Part shown: in pieces, positions 1 through 10,499 of the stretch
Numbering within the stretch: position 1 is the first letter of the stretch
Layout of the letters: each line of letters opens with the position of its first letter
NCBI GenBank assembly: GCA_029851415.1
Contig: CM056743.1
Span: 95,826,501-95,890,500, forward strand
Reading direction: 5' to 3'
DNA length: 64,000 bases
DNA from: Eretmocerus hayati
Lineage: Eukaryota; Arthropoda; Insecta; Hymenoptera; Aphelinidae
The notes under the pieces: generated by a model
The model's input: the letters and a program-made list of their open reading frames with translations, nothing else
What the model was told of the DNA's origin: nothing
Database searches by the model: none
Translations under genes and position numbers: made by a program

Positions 1-104
1 TGTTTATATCCTAGAAGGACATGTGATCAACAGATTCTCAAAAGCTGTGATCAGATACGGAAGTTGATTCCTCCGTTTTGATTTCCATAAGAAAGAAATT
101 AGAT

Positions 105-1096
105 CCTTTCCCCCCCCCCCCCTCCATTCACTTTTTTCAAAAGTATAACTTGGCGAGTATGAGTTTGTTCCTCAAAACTTATTGATTTTTTCAGGTTTCC
201 ACAGTAAAAATGATGATTGATTCAAATCAGCTGTATTACATAGTTTCAACTCTTGAAAGATATTGAATCGAAGGAACTATGTCGAGTATTTCTGTAAGTT
301 CGAGAGACCAACCATTTTCCGGGCGAAATACTTATGGCATTGTTTCAACTCGTGAAAGGAATGAAATGAATAAGAAACCATGGCGAGAGTTTTTCGAATA
401 AGTTTGATTGTATAAGGTGATGATTTCGAAAATTTTGCACGGTCTTTCTTATTCGTTGTTTATTAAAACCAGAACTTGAATCGGAAAAATTGAAGAAGTC
501 AAGTATAGTTGATTAAAGAACCACGTTAATTATTCTCGGAACTGTGGATTTTTCTTTGCAAATGTGGAGCGAATCACTCGTTGCTCTCTCATGTATTATA
601 TGAATTATCATATGAGAGTGACGGGTGATTCGCTCCACACTCTCAAAGAAAAATCTACAGTTTCGAGAATAATTAACGTGGTTCTTTGATCAACTATACT
701 TGACTTCTTCAATTTTACCGATTCAAGTTCTGGTTTCAATAAACAGCGAATGAGAAATACCGTGCAAAATTTTCGGAATCCATCACCTTATACAATCAAA
801 CTTGTTCGAAAAACTCTCGCCATGGTTTCTTATTCATCTCATTCCTTTCACGAGTTGAAACAATGCCATAAGTATTTCGCCCGGAAAATGGTTGGTCTCT
901 CAAACTTACAGAAATACTCGACATAGTTCTTTTGATTCAATTTCTTTCAAGAGTTGAAACTATGTAATACAGCTGATTTGAATCAATCATCATTTTTACT
1001 GTAAAAACCTGAAAAAATCAATAAGTTTTGAGGAACAAACTCATACTCGCCAAGTTATACTTTTGAAAAAAGTGAATGGAGGGGGGGGGAAGGATA
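105..1096. repeat. Giant near-perfect palindrome (foldback) of about 990 bp
   Basis: The two halves are reverse complements with the turn near position 597 (CTCTCATG ... CATATGAGAG). The outer tips are a run of C on the left (about 108-122) and a run of G on the right (about 1080-1089), so even the homopolymers mirror each other. Scattered mismatches and small indels show that the arms have diverged since formation. No coding potential is visible. This is the layout of a foldback-type DNA transposon or an inverted duplication; I found no target-site duplication, so the class is open. Confidence 0.85.
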
Positions 1097-1099
1097 AGT

Positions 1100-1735
1100 A
1101 TTAGGTGGTTCTTAATCAATCGTTTTGATGAGTCAAGATGGAATCTTTTTATTGCGGCAACGTTTCGGCGCTTTTTGGCGCCCTCATCAAGCCTATCAAT
1201 CTATATTGCACATTTGCTACACAAGTAGCACGTCAGATGTATTTGGTAAATATCGCTGATGGTATTGCGATAATAACATCAACAGCCAATATTTTCTATA
1301 CCCTTTCGGACGATTTTCATACAGACATCAGAACTACACATGGTTTTTCTTACTGTTATTTATAGGGTGTACCAAGATTTATTGCTATTAATTTTTTGAC
1401 TAGATGACATCGTCGTGAAGTGTTAATAGCGTGAAAGTTAATAGCAATAAATCTTGGTACGCCCTATAAATAACAGTAAGAAAAACCACGTGTAGTGCTG
1501 ATGTCTGTAAGAAATTCGTCCAAAAGGGTATAGAAAATATTGGCTATAAATGTAATTATCGCAATACCATCAGCGATATTTACAAAATACATCTTACGTG
1601 CTACTTGTGTAACAAATGTGCAATATAGATCGATAGGCTTGACAAGGGCGCCAAAAAGCGCCGAAACGTTGCCGCAATAAAAAGATTCCACCTTGACTCA
1701 TCAAAACGATTGATTAAGAACCACCTAATACAACG
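1100..1735. mobile_element. Second foldback with Penelope/hammerhead-like core in each arm
   Basis: The outer tips read GTATTAGGTGGTTCTTAATC and its reverse complement; the loop is around 1375-1440. Each arm contains an open frame of 75 codons (1138-1365 plus, 1464-1691 minus). These are mirror copies of each other and are not considered genes. Each arm also carries, read inward, GATGAG/GACAAG followed by a perfect GGCGC-loop-GCGCC stem and then GAAAC, the arrangement of a hammerhead ribozyme core such as those in terminal repeats of Penelope-like elements. The element starts about 4 bp from the end of the previous palindrome. Confidence 0.7.
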
Positions 1736-2326
1736 AAACATGAGTGATCGAAGTATATACTATTATTGATATAAGGATTCTCACTCCCATTTATCAACAA
1801 TTACCATTCTAGAATTGCAATATGCTACCAAACGAGATGAATACTTTACTCGCAACCGCATAAAAATCACTGCGGTTCATATATAAGGAGGATCAAAATC
1901 TCGACCACCAAGCCACTTAGGTTAGGTGTCGTCGGGGACTATTCCGACAGATCTCTCCAGTCCCCCTGGAGAGCCGGATTTGTCGAGAAAAGGCGAAACG
2001 CACCAACATCAAGCGTAGAGTTAACATCTTTTCGAAGCGTCTCATCTAACTTCCATCTATAAATTCCTTCCAAAATCCTCCAAAAAATGCGACTTCGAGA
2101 TTCGAGGAGCTTTGAGGGTACGCAAATTGAATTGGATCTCCAATATCAATATACGTCACCAGAAAACAGCAGATCTGCTGTTTCAATCTAGCATGCCAGT
2201 GGCCAAGAAGTAACATCATGATTTGAAATTCCCGCGCGCAAGAACCCGTGTACAGGTCGCCTGCTCATTCCAGTACCCGAACGGGGTTGTTCAGCCCCTC
2301 AATTGGCAGGCTGGACCATGAGAGGG
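1736..2326. other. Unassigned non-coding stretch
   Basis: No sustained reading frame and no recognised repeat. A short hairpin (CTCTCCAG / CTGGAGAG) lies at about 1953-1973. If the RING1 exon downstream is live, this is intron upstream of it. Confidence 0.5.
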
Positions 2327-2541
2327 CTAAGAGTCTTTGACTGAATCGGAATATCTCTTATTTTCGATCTTGAGAGATCCTCCTACGAGATCGGAATGGA
2401 TAGGAGAGATGCCAGTAATGTATACACAAGGACGAAATACATCCCTATCATACGTGTAGCCTATCACTGATTCTAGAACGAAATTGAAGAGGGGTGGGGA
2501 TTTCGCAACGCCCTGTTTCATCCCGCTTTTGGTCGTGGATG
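2327..2541 (-). pseudogene. Non-LTR reverse transcriptase fragment (motif B region)
   Basis: The minus-strand frame has SG(M)KQG, then [10 protein letters not shown] at about 2450-2530. This matches the conserved SGxxQGxxxSPxLFNxxLE block of L1/RTE/CR1-type reverse transcriptases, between the first and second catalytic Asp motifs. Only about 30 codons are convincingly RT; the rest of the 64-codon frame is not conserved and the FADD/YADD motif is absent, so this is a dead fragment. It sits immediately upstream of the RING1 splice acceptor on the opposite strand, consistent with an insertion into the RING1 intron. The clade cannot be fixed from so little sequence. Confidence 0.55.
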
Positions 2542-2563
2542 GTTCATGTGTGCATTTTTGCAG

Positions 2564-2993
2564 GAGTGTCCAACTTGCCGGAAGAAGTTAGTGTCCAAGC
2601 GCTCGTTGAGACCGGATCCTAATTTTGACCTTTTGATATCGAAGATATACCCAAGCAGAGATGAATATGAGGCACACCAAGAACGAGTTTTAGCCAAACT
2701 GAATAATTCGCATTCTCAAGCAGCTTTAGTTAATTCAATAACAGAAGGAATCAAACTCCAGAGCCAGAATAGACCCCAAAGATCAAGAAAAACTCTGAAT
2801 GATAATGAAATTGTGAATTCAGTTCCATCTGACAGTACACAGGATCTGCATGTTTTGAATCCTCACCAACACACTTATCAAGGTGATTCAATACAAGGCA
2901 GCTCGTGCCAGACTAATCATGGAGTCCCCAAAGAAAATCTCGCCATGGTTGCCAATGGAACGACACAATCATCGATCAGTCCCGCAGTTTCAG
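2564..2993 (+). CDS. Sce (RING1): RING1/Sce (Polycomb PRC1 E3 ubiquitin ligase) internal exon
   Basis: RING1 proteins are the catalytic subunit of PRC1 and monoubiquitinate histone H2A in the nucleus. The exon opens after a strong acceptor (TGCATTTTTGCAG, AG at 2562-2563) with E-C-P-T-C-R-K-K, the last Cys pair of the C3HC4 RING finger. The hallmark post-RING segment follows, including [11 protein letters not shown] and [17 protein letters not shown], nearly identical to animal RING1A/B. About 45 codons in, it becomes the Ser/Gln/Asn-rich linker typical of these proteins. The frame stays open to a stop at 3058, but a good donor (CAG/GTGATT at 2993/2994) would end the exon in phase 1; an alternative donor lies at 2882/2883. 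Neither the N-terminal RING half nor the C-terminal RAWUL domain is visible here. They may lie outside the window or in repeat-filled introns, or this may be an isolated partial duplicate. Identity of the exon is secure; whether the locus is functional is not. Confidence 0.9.
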
Positions 2994-3857
2994 GTGATTT
3001 TTCTCTGACATCATTTCAAACTATGTATTCCCAGATTCTTTCCGAATCCCTTATATGACATACCAATCCCCGAGATACAGGAGCTCCTCGCTTCACTCAG
3101 ATATTGATTGGTCGTTTCCATCATATGCGGTCAGCTGACTGATCAACATCCTTCTTAATCTACGGTTTCCCTTCAGTTGAGCCATCATTGCTTTGCCATC
3201 ATTAGTAGAATCAGATGAGAGAACGAAGTTTTTTCCCCTATGTGATATCTAATCTGATGGCAAACTCCTTCAACAGAACTTACTAGAGAAGTGAGCCTCT
3301 AGATTCACATGCTATGCGTCCTGTTCTGTTCTCAATGGACTGGATGGCTCAGCAAGCCAAGATGCAAGGTATCCTCCGAATGACACGTCGTGGGTCCAGG
3401 GCGTATAGCTCGAAAATGATCAAAAATCGATCGGAATCACGCTTCAATTGGGGAAACCCCGGGAATCTAATGGAGTTCAGACTTTCAGTTGGAATACCGA
3501 TCGAACAATTCTTTTCAACCTTTCTAGAATTTCATTCGATAAGTGCATTTTTAAAGTACTGAGCTAGACGATTTTGGGTCAAAAATAGTGCAGTAGCTGG
3601 GTAATGATTTCCTTTTGTATCTTTTGTCATAGGAATCAAATCCGACCTACTTTATTGCATCTACACTTTGGAATTATTTTTAATCTAAAAAAACTGTTTT
3701 CCCAGAAGACACCAACTTCAATATTTATCATCAAGGACGAAAAATCCACAATACCTTTCATGACAGTCATCTTGACGTCTTCTGCCAATTTTGTGGATTC
3801 GAAAATTTGGTGGCTCATCCTCGTAGTATACCGAGGCCGTATAAATACCATCCGACG
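2994..3857. other. Probable intron, nothing recognised
   Basis: No exon with RING1 RAWUL similarity and no repeat structure seen. An open frame at 3314-3562 (82 codons) has no recognisable features. Confidence 0.45.
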
Positions 3858-4045
3858 TACACTACCGGTCAAATGTCTCAATACACCTGGAAATCAAACT
3901 GATGATCTTCAGAGATGGATATCTCAGTACCTATTGGTCGTGGAGAGCTCTGCTTGGTCGCATTTTGTAGCTTATATCGAGCACTTCCAAATCTATTTTT
4001 TGTCCATCCCGTCCCGTGTATCATACCAGAGACACACGATTTAGA

Positions 4046-4552
4046 AAAAATACTTTTTCGTAATTCTTCAGGCAAGGTACAAACGCCTACACATTTTGGA
4101 GAGATTGTTAGATCACTATGAGACGAATGACATCTTCAAGCCCATGAGAAGATCTTCAAGATCGGTTTTTGAACGTCTCTCGAAGTGGTTCTGGTTTTGA
4201 GATCGAAGTGATTCAGTGAGGGTGTTTCTTCTCAAAAAATCACAATAGCCTTCATTTCCGAAGGCTATCCTGATATCGAATCAAATTCTCGCAGAAATGA
4301 GGGTCAGGCGCTCCATAGTGGGCTCTTTCTCATCATTTTTGGATTATCAAGGGATTTTTTGAGAGAAGAACACCCTCACTAGATCAGTAAGATCTCGAAA
4401 CCAGAACCACTTCGAGAGACGTTCAAGTATGAATCTTGAAGGTCGTTTCATGGGCTTGAAGATGTCATTGGTCTCATAGCGATTCAAAAATCTCCAAGAT
4501 TTGTAAGTGTCTGTACCTTGCCTGAAGAATAACGAAAAAGTATTTTTCGCAA
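4046..4552. repeat. Hairpin nested inside the Tc1-like element
   Basis: The left arm is about 4046-4245 and the right arm about 4345-4552, joined by a ~100 bp loop. Both contain ATACTTTTTCG near the outer end and TCTCGAAGTGGTTCTGGTTT near the inner end, in opposite orientation. No coding evidence. Confidence 0.8.
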
Positions 4553-4559
4553 TTTTGTA

Positions 4560-5180
4560 GGCACCCAAACATTGAAAAATTACGAAAAATAATATTTTCG
4601 CCTTACTTTCGCGCCTCGCTCATGAAGTTCCCCGCTTCCGAACGATTATTTCGACCCTCGCCTGCGGCTCGGACCGAAAACGAATCGCTCGGAAGCAAGC
4701 TACAACCTCATGAACTCGGTGCGAAATATACTATTTTGCAACTGTGTGCGCGAAGTTGTAAAAAAATGAGACTTCTCTTCATTATTTACAGTGCGAGAAG
4801 TAATGCGTGAATGACTTCTCGCACAGTTTTACATTTACGCACTGGTGAAGTGTGCGTGAATTAACTTCTCGCTCTTATGCATTTTCATTCACGCACAGTT
4901 TCAAAATATGATGTCACGTCATCCCTCTGAATTTGGCCTTTCTTGAAAACTTCGTTTTCAAGATGATCTTGCTCGGATAGTGGTGCATTTAACTTCGCGC
5001 ACAGTTGCAAAAAATAATATACGCAACACGTGCGAGAAGTTTCCGCATACGTTGCCAACTCGCGCGAGAAGTAACATTCACGCACCCTTCGAAACTTCCC
5101 GCACACCCAGAAGTACATATTTACGCACGCTCGCTTCACAATTGACCTTCTCGCACTTGTTGCGTGATATACTATTTTTT
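4560..5180. repeat. Field of short recurring motifs (GTGCGAGAAGT / TTCACGCAC)
   Basis: Variants of GTGCGNGAAGT and its complement ACTTCTCGCAC, and of TTCACGCAC/GTGCGTGAA, recur in both orientations at irregular spacing, for example around 4745, 4790, 4815, 4850, 4870, 4990, 5030, 5065, 5085, 5125 and 5150. The phrase ATACTATTTT(TT)G occurs at about 4728 and 5170. A related cluster is at 60510-60640. This is not a regular tandem repeat; it looks like a dyad-rich subterminal binding field or a decayed short satellite. Confidence 0.6.
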
Positions 5181-5365
5181 GACTCGTGTGTCTCTGGTAC
5201 AATACGCGGGACGAGATGTACAGATGATACATTTGGAAGTGCTCGATATGAGCTACAAAATGCGACAACGCAGAGCTCTCTGCGACCAATAGGTTCTGAG
5301 ATATCCAGCTCTGAAGATCATCAGTTTGATTTACAGGTGTATTGAAACTTTTGACCGGCAGTGTA

Positions 5366-6125
5366 GCTCGACTTGTTAGACAAAATGGCAGTGTTTTCAA
5401 AAAGCTAGGATGCGTCTGGAACGAGTGACAAGCTTATTCATTGAGTTGCTTCTAGCAAGATTCGACTGATCTCGCGACAGCTCTCAAAATGCCCACAAAT
5501 TCGACCAGGAACATCCCGTTTGAGCTCATGAGGGTCAACGATGATGGAGGGAGCGCAGTTCCTCTAGCTCGTAACTTTTTGATACTCCGTATCGGGGTCC
5601 CGACAACGCTGCGTTGTTCTGGTGATGGTTGGAGTTCCTTCCCTTTTCTTCAGATTCGGGCGTCTGCTACTGCCTGGCAGGTCGGCCATACTTAAGCGTT
5701 GCAAAATATATCAAAAAGGTGTGGAAGGAACTAAGCGGTGAGCATGTTGAATCGGCCCTTAGCAAGTGTAACCCCGGAGTGATTTTCCTTAATACCAGAG
5801 TGAGTGGGTGAGAAGGTTTCTCGGGTCCCAAGAGCACCTCTATTTTTTTTGGAACACCCTAAAACCACTCTCTAAACGCTCAAAATCGATGTTCTCTTCG
5901 TTGAAGCGTGTTCTGACGGATCTGGATAGATAACTTTGAATTCTCCTTGACAGATCTTGATAACATCGACAAATCGTGAGGGGCAATTTCCGTTCCGACA
6001 GCTTTTCATTTAGGCCCCGGAAGAAATTTTTGAAAATTAAAAATCAACTCTCCTTATAGGAATGGACCAGGGGAATCTAAAAGATTCATCTCAACGTTTC
6101 TGGCAGGGGATTTTAGGCCCGAATG
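5366..6125. other. Unassigned stretch
   Basis: No recognisable gene or repeat boundary. Small open frames at 5489-5811 show no motif or family resemblance. Confidence 0.4.
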
Positions 6126-6257
6126 TATAGTCGTAATCTAGAGTCCGGATAAGCTAATCCGAGGCGCCACAACAGATGCGGCGCGTTTGCAAATTTATGA
6201 GGACTAGCGATTGTGGCGCCTCGGAATAGCTTATCCGGATTCCGGATCACGACTATA
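6126..6257. mobile_element. 130 bp palindromic MITE, TA-flanked
   Basis: Arms 6127-6172 and 6211-6256 pair almost throughout: ATAGTCGTAATC at the left tip, GATCACGACTAT at the right, and CCGAGGCGCCACAA / TTGTGGCGCCTCGG next to the loop. The ends TATAGTCGT ... ACGACTATA suggest a TA target, as for mariner-type MITEs. No protein. Confidence 0.7.
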
Positions 6258-6419
6258 AATCCAAGCTTCTCAAATCGCCGCGATACGACTACAAATTCGG
6301 ATATGAGTGTTTTTACTCATTCTTCAGTGATGGAAAGTCGTTACAATCGACAAAAATCATGTCCAGAGTCAATTCTGATTCCGTAATTAGCATCTCTTCT
6401 TTCCTTCACTTCTGACAGG

Positions 6420-7454
6420 AACATCGCAGACCTGAAGAAAATGGACCTGCCGGATGTTGAGATACAGAGTGGGGTGACTATCCCCTACAGTGATACTGTG
6501 GTGAGTCTCGGTGTGGTATTTGACAATGAACTATTATGGAAACCGCAAATAAATCAAGTAACCATAAGAGTGAACAGAGCCCTGTATGGTTCGCGTTTTG
6601 TAAGGCCTGCACCACCGAGATTCTCCGAATCCGACTCGTCGAGTCACTCATTCAGCCCCGTCTAGCCTACTGTACAATCGTGTACCTTGATGCAGATGAC
6701 GAGCTGAGAACGCGGATACAGAGACTTAGTAATGCATATGTGAGATACATATTTGGTGTTATGAAGAGCGAACATATCACCCCGTACCGGTAGCGTTTGG
6801 GTTGGTTACGCACTGACGCGAGAAGAATGTACTTCGCAGCTGTCTTGATTCATAAGATTATCCAGTCAGGAGAACCTGGTTACCTAGCTGCGATGTTCAC
6901 CAGGTACCAATCTGAGCGCCCCCCCCCCAACGCGGGGTGAAGCAGGAGCACAAAAGCTTCGAATCCCAAGTATGCAAACAGACTACGGAGTAAAGTCTTT
7001 CCAGAGTCAATTAGCCTGTTCTTGGAATTTCCTCCCACTTGGCCCCGGCAGGTAACGGATTCATCCCTGTTCAAAAGTGCAGTCAGGGATTTCCTGTCGA
7101 CACAACCTCCACTGAGGATGAATGCGCACACTGGGCAATTTCCCAATTTTTGAGGGTTCCTTTCTTTTTCACTTTTTGATATTTTATAGTTACTTCTCTC
7201 ATCATGAAGCATTTTTCTGACTGTGATATGAAATTGGAGCTCTCAACTACTCTTTAAGATGGATGTGTACTCGATAAATAGTGGAAATGACTAGTGACGA
7301 CTGTGATCATCATATGTTTCTTGACCAAATAATTATCATAAGTATGAGTATTTCTGGATCAATTCTCAAACGTGCATATCTTCACAAAGTGATATGTACT
7401 GACAATTGTTTTGCTATACTGCGAAGAAAAAGACATCTATCTATCTATCTATCT
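6420..7454 (+). pseudogene. CR1/L2-group non-LTR reverse transcriptase 3' end with (TCTA)n tail
   Basis: This is the C-terminal part of a non-LTR ORF2. It reads IPYSDTVVSLGVVFDNEL (thumb region), a one-base frame change near 6600, then P-R-L-A-Y-C-T-I-V-Y and IQRLSNAYVRYIFG, then RLGWLRTDARRMYFA, L-I-H-K-I-I and a final ...W-N-F-L-P-L block. These are the conserved C-terminal segments of insect CR1/L2/Crack-like elements. There is also a stop just after HITPYR (6791-6793). The RT catalytic core and endonuclease are missing, a typical 5' truncation. The sequence ends in a run of TCTA units (about 7431-7454), a microsatellite-type 3' tail. A run of nine C at about 6920 also breaks the frame. 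Not functional. Confidence 0.75.
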
Positions 7455-8490
7455 ATTCCCTGCGCGTGCGCATTAATATACGCCTCAGGGGCATTCCCAA
7501 CCGATAGCCAGTGTGATTTTCTCGAAAATGACTACTTGCAAGAGTCAATTTGATGCAGGAGAACCCGATATGTAGCTGCTTTTAGGAGAGAAGGATCCAA
7601 TGTACAAAAGCCGTAAGCCGCCGCGCCAATAGGTGTGACGAGCCCAGTAATTCTCGGTTCTAGGGCATGGAATTCACTCCGGCAAGGGTTTTGTTCGAAG
7701 AGAATCACGCAGGCTGTCGTTTGAAAATAGTTCAAGGACCAAGAAATCACGTGCATGCGCAGAGGATCGCATTGAACTATCTATGTGGCAAGATTCTCGC
7801 CTTAGTTGTGGTGTACGAGGTACAAGATTGACATCATCACGATCCCTGTAATCTCTCAACCTACACGATTAAATACCAAATGAACTGACTGGAATCTTTC
7901 GAAGATTTTGAAGGCTCTATAGCCTAAGGTGGTCACCAAACGAGCACATCGGCTAATCCAGGGTCACGACCGACCCTGGAATTCTGCAATGAACATGAGT
8001 ATAGGGTCTTCTGAGACAAAGAAAACTAGTTAAGTTGGATAGGAAAAGATTCAGATGTGTCGGAAGAGCATCTATTCCAAAATGGTCTAAGAATCGAAAA
8101 AAGTGACTTTACGTATGGTCGTGAAGACTAAACGTATTCGGTTTTGGGAGTCTTGCATATTTCTTTTCTGAAAGTTGACATTGAGATGGGAGAAATGCGA
8201 TCCCGCAGGCTCCGCTACGATGTTCCTGGTCGATTTGGCGATTTTTTTCAAAAAATGCTACAAAAGGCCTTCGTTAGAACTTCGAAAAATTCTAGCGGGC
8301 TTAAAATATTCTTTTGAAGCCTGAAACTCTGGGAAAGTACTATGTTGGGTGCTTACTTTTATGTAAAGAATTGGCGGGAAGATCCCCGGGGGTCGTGCGC
8401 ACGGATTTGGCGGAATAGATTGATGTGACCCATTTATATATAAGTCATTCTGGAGCAAGCTGGACGAAACCGTCACCAGGGAGGTCTGGG
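7455..8490. other. Unassigned stretch ahead of the Jockey-like element
   Basis: Only short open frames on both strands, none with recognisable features. The last dozen bases before the retrotransposon (GAGGTCTGGGAAAAATCCGC) resemble a segment near 28770-28800 read in reverse, so the insertion may lie in a copy of that dispersed repeat. Confidence 0.4.
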
Positions 8491-8734
8491 AAAAATCCGC
8501 AAGTAGCGCTCGAACGAATCGGACGTGTCGCATGCGCGCACGCTAACCTCCATAACCTCGCACGCCACAAATCGACAGTGACAATATAACACAGTCGAAA
8601 TTCTCCATGACCATCAAGTATCTTCTAACAATAATTATGGGGCCCCGAGCCCCACCAGTGATCCAATAAGTGCAGTGAGTGCCATAAAAACACATTCAGA
8701 TTACTTGCATGGCGGTAATAACTCGCCGCCAGCC

Positions 8735-10499
8735 ATGGATGGCACCTCGCAACACAGCGGAGATAACATGGATCAAGATATGGAGGTTACCCCTACAGCT
8801 CCAGGGAACAACAATGTAACCGCCGACGGCGAAGCCAACGGACCAAATAATCATGCACATAATGCCAAGGAGTCTCCAATTCATTCAAGCAGCCTACGGA
8901 TACCGGCAACCACCAGGTACCCACATAGCGCCAATTTAGACAAGCTTTTTAAGCAAGCGCGAAGAGAAGGCCTCGTCAGACTTTCCTCAGCAATCGCGCC
9001 AAATATATCGACCAAAAAACGGAGCTATGATCAAGCTAGCCCCACCAAGGATACCGCTACCAACAGCGGCACCGAATGGCAATTCCCAAAAAGGGCGGCA
9101 AGGCCACCGCCATTTTCAAAAATCAGTGAAGCATCTTTCATTCGGCCAAATAAATTCAGCGCCATGGAAGATCCAAGAGCACGTGCACACGCATCAGACT
9201 TCCGCAGAAGCACATCTACACGCGCGCCTCTCACACAGGCGAGCGCCCCCACTTTCGAATACGAATGGCCTTCGCTCCCATCGCAGTGCGACCAATTCGA
9301 CAAGCAGCCAACAAGCCAGAGAGCTCGACCGCCAATATCCTCTCAACAGAGTGAAGGTGGCAGCACGCAGCAGCTAAAAAGCCAGCCGGCGTTTATCGAC
9401 GAGCCGGACTTCTCCGGCGCATCACAGCAGCAGCAGCAGCAACAGCAACATATACCACCCGTGCAACAGAACGCACTGAACCAGAGCCAGAAGCGGGTCA
9501 GGCAACCTCCGATCCACACTGAAGACATCACGTTTGTACAACTAATGACTGTCTTAGAGTCAATGAACCGAGGTAAATCCGACTTTCTTCTAAAAGACGA
9601 TAATAGAGGTAACATAGCTATAACATGTTTCTCACTTGACCATTTCAACCAAATATTAGTATGCCTCAAAGAGCATAAAGTGCGCGCTTTTACTTATACT
9701 CCTAAGACTATGAAACCGAAAAGTTTAGTTTTAAAAGGTGTCAATTCTAGCTTCACACAAGACGATGTCAAAATCCGAAATAGAGAGTCTCAGGTTAGAA
9801 CAAATCAAAGTTCACAAGGTATCCAAAGTTCAATTCAATAAGAATAATCCTAATGTATTCCACTTTCTAGTTCAACTGTCAAATGACAGCAATCCGAGCC
9901 AACTATCCGAAATCAGAAGCTTTTTATATTCGACGGTCAAGTGGGAACCACTACGTAAAAGAGTTTCATACCAGTGCACGAATTACCAGAGAATAGGTCA
10001 CTCTAGTGCAAATTGCCTGTTAGGGTATCGTTGTGTAAAGTGCAAGGAAGAGCATGAGCCGGGAAGCTGCGCATTAGCCGCTAATACCACTGACAAAAAT
10101 TCTATCTACTGTGTCAATTGTGAAAATTATGGACACCCAGCATCATACAAAGGATGCAAGTATTATAAATTCTGCTTAGGCATGAAGAAAAAGAGCCAAG
10201 ACCTAATTAATCAAAAACGCGATGCCAAAACGGCTCAAATCGCCAACCGTACTCACAGGCCCTCAGCTCATGCCCCTCCTCGCACTAACCCGTGGAACTC
10301 TAACAATAATAATGCCAACCACCTTTTCCCGTCCGGTCCCGATAAGGGCAGCTCAACTTTGAATGAGATACTAGACGCAGTGAAAGAGCAGATATCAATT
10401 TCGATCCAACTTCACCTGGAAAACGTTTACAAAGCCATATCAGCCAACACTTACAGAATTGACCAAATTCTCGGGAATGTGACTTACGTTCATGAATGA
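8735..10499 (+). CDS. Jockey-like ORF1 gag/nucleocapsid, one frameshift
   Basis: ORF1 proteins of this clade bind element RNA and form ribonucleoprotein particles. I prefer the ATG at 8735 (GCCATGG, good context); the frame is open from 8675 but without an upstream ATG. The N-terminal ~220 codons are Ser/Asn/Pro/Gln-rich and disordered, with a run of eight Gln encoded by CAG/CAA repeats near 9426-9449. From about 9520 a folded region follows that matches the segment preceding the knuckles in insect Jockey gags. An A run at 9770-9773 appears one base too long: before it the frame is that of 8735, after it homology continues in the frame ending at 10499. Three CCHC-type zinc knuckles follow at about 9976-10160. 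The first reads C-T-N-Y where C-x-x-C is expected, a Cys-to-Tyr change (TAC for TGC). The stop overlaps the ORF2 start in ATGAATGA. Confidence 0.85.

Larger units (their letters stand above)
3860..5363. mobile_element. Tc1/mariner-like element with ~190 bp inverted repeats, TA flanks
   Basis: The ends are CACTACCGGTCAAA on the left and TTTGACCGGCAGTG on the right, each flanked by TA (3858-3859 and 5364-5365). The ACACTACCGGTCAAAAGTTT type of terminus is familiar from Tc1-like transposons. The inverted repeats run about 3860-4045 and 5185-5363, with roughly 15 percent mismatches by eye. Each arm happens to hold an open frame giving a similar peptide, but the differences are mostly non-synonymous, so I do not call genes. 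There is no DDE transposase: the interior is a second hairpin and a short-motif field, so the element is non-autonomous. It lies between the RING1 exon and the 6.1 kb MITE. Confidence 0.75.

Noticed and set aside
1138..1691. Two 75-codon frames giving almost the same peptide
   Set aside because: They are the two arms of one palindrome read in opposite directions; the similarity is structural, not evidence of a gene.
3604..5400. Open frames of 146 and 171 codons with a shared peptide (NQTDDLQ...ISQ)
   Set aside because: They lie in the inverted repeats of the Tc1-like element; most differences are amino-acid changing and no transposase motif is present.
9740..9800. Programmed frameshift in ORF1
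   Set aside because: The site GTC AAA ATC is not a known slippery sequence for the direction needed; a one-base insertion in an A run is enough.
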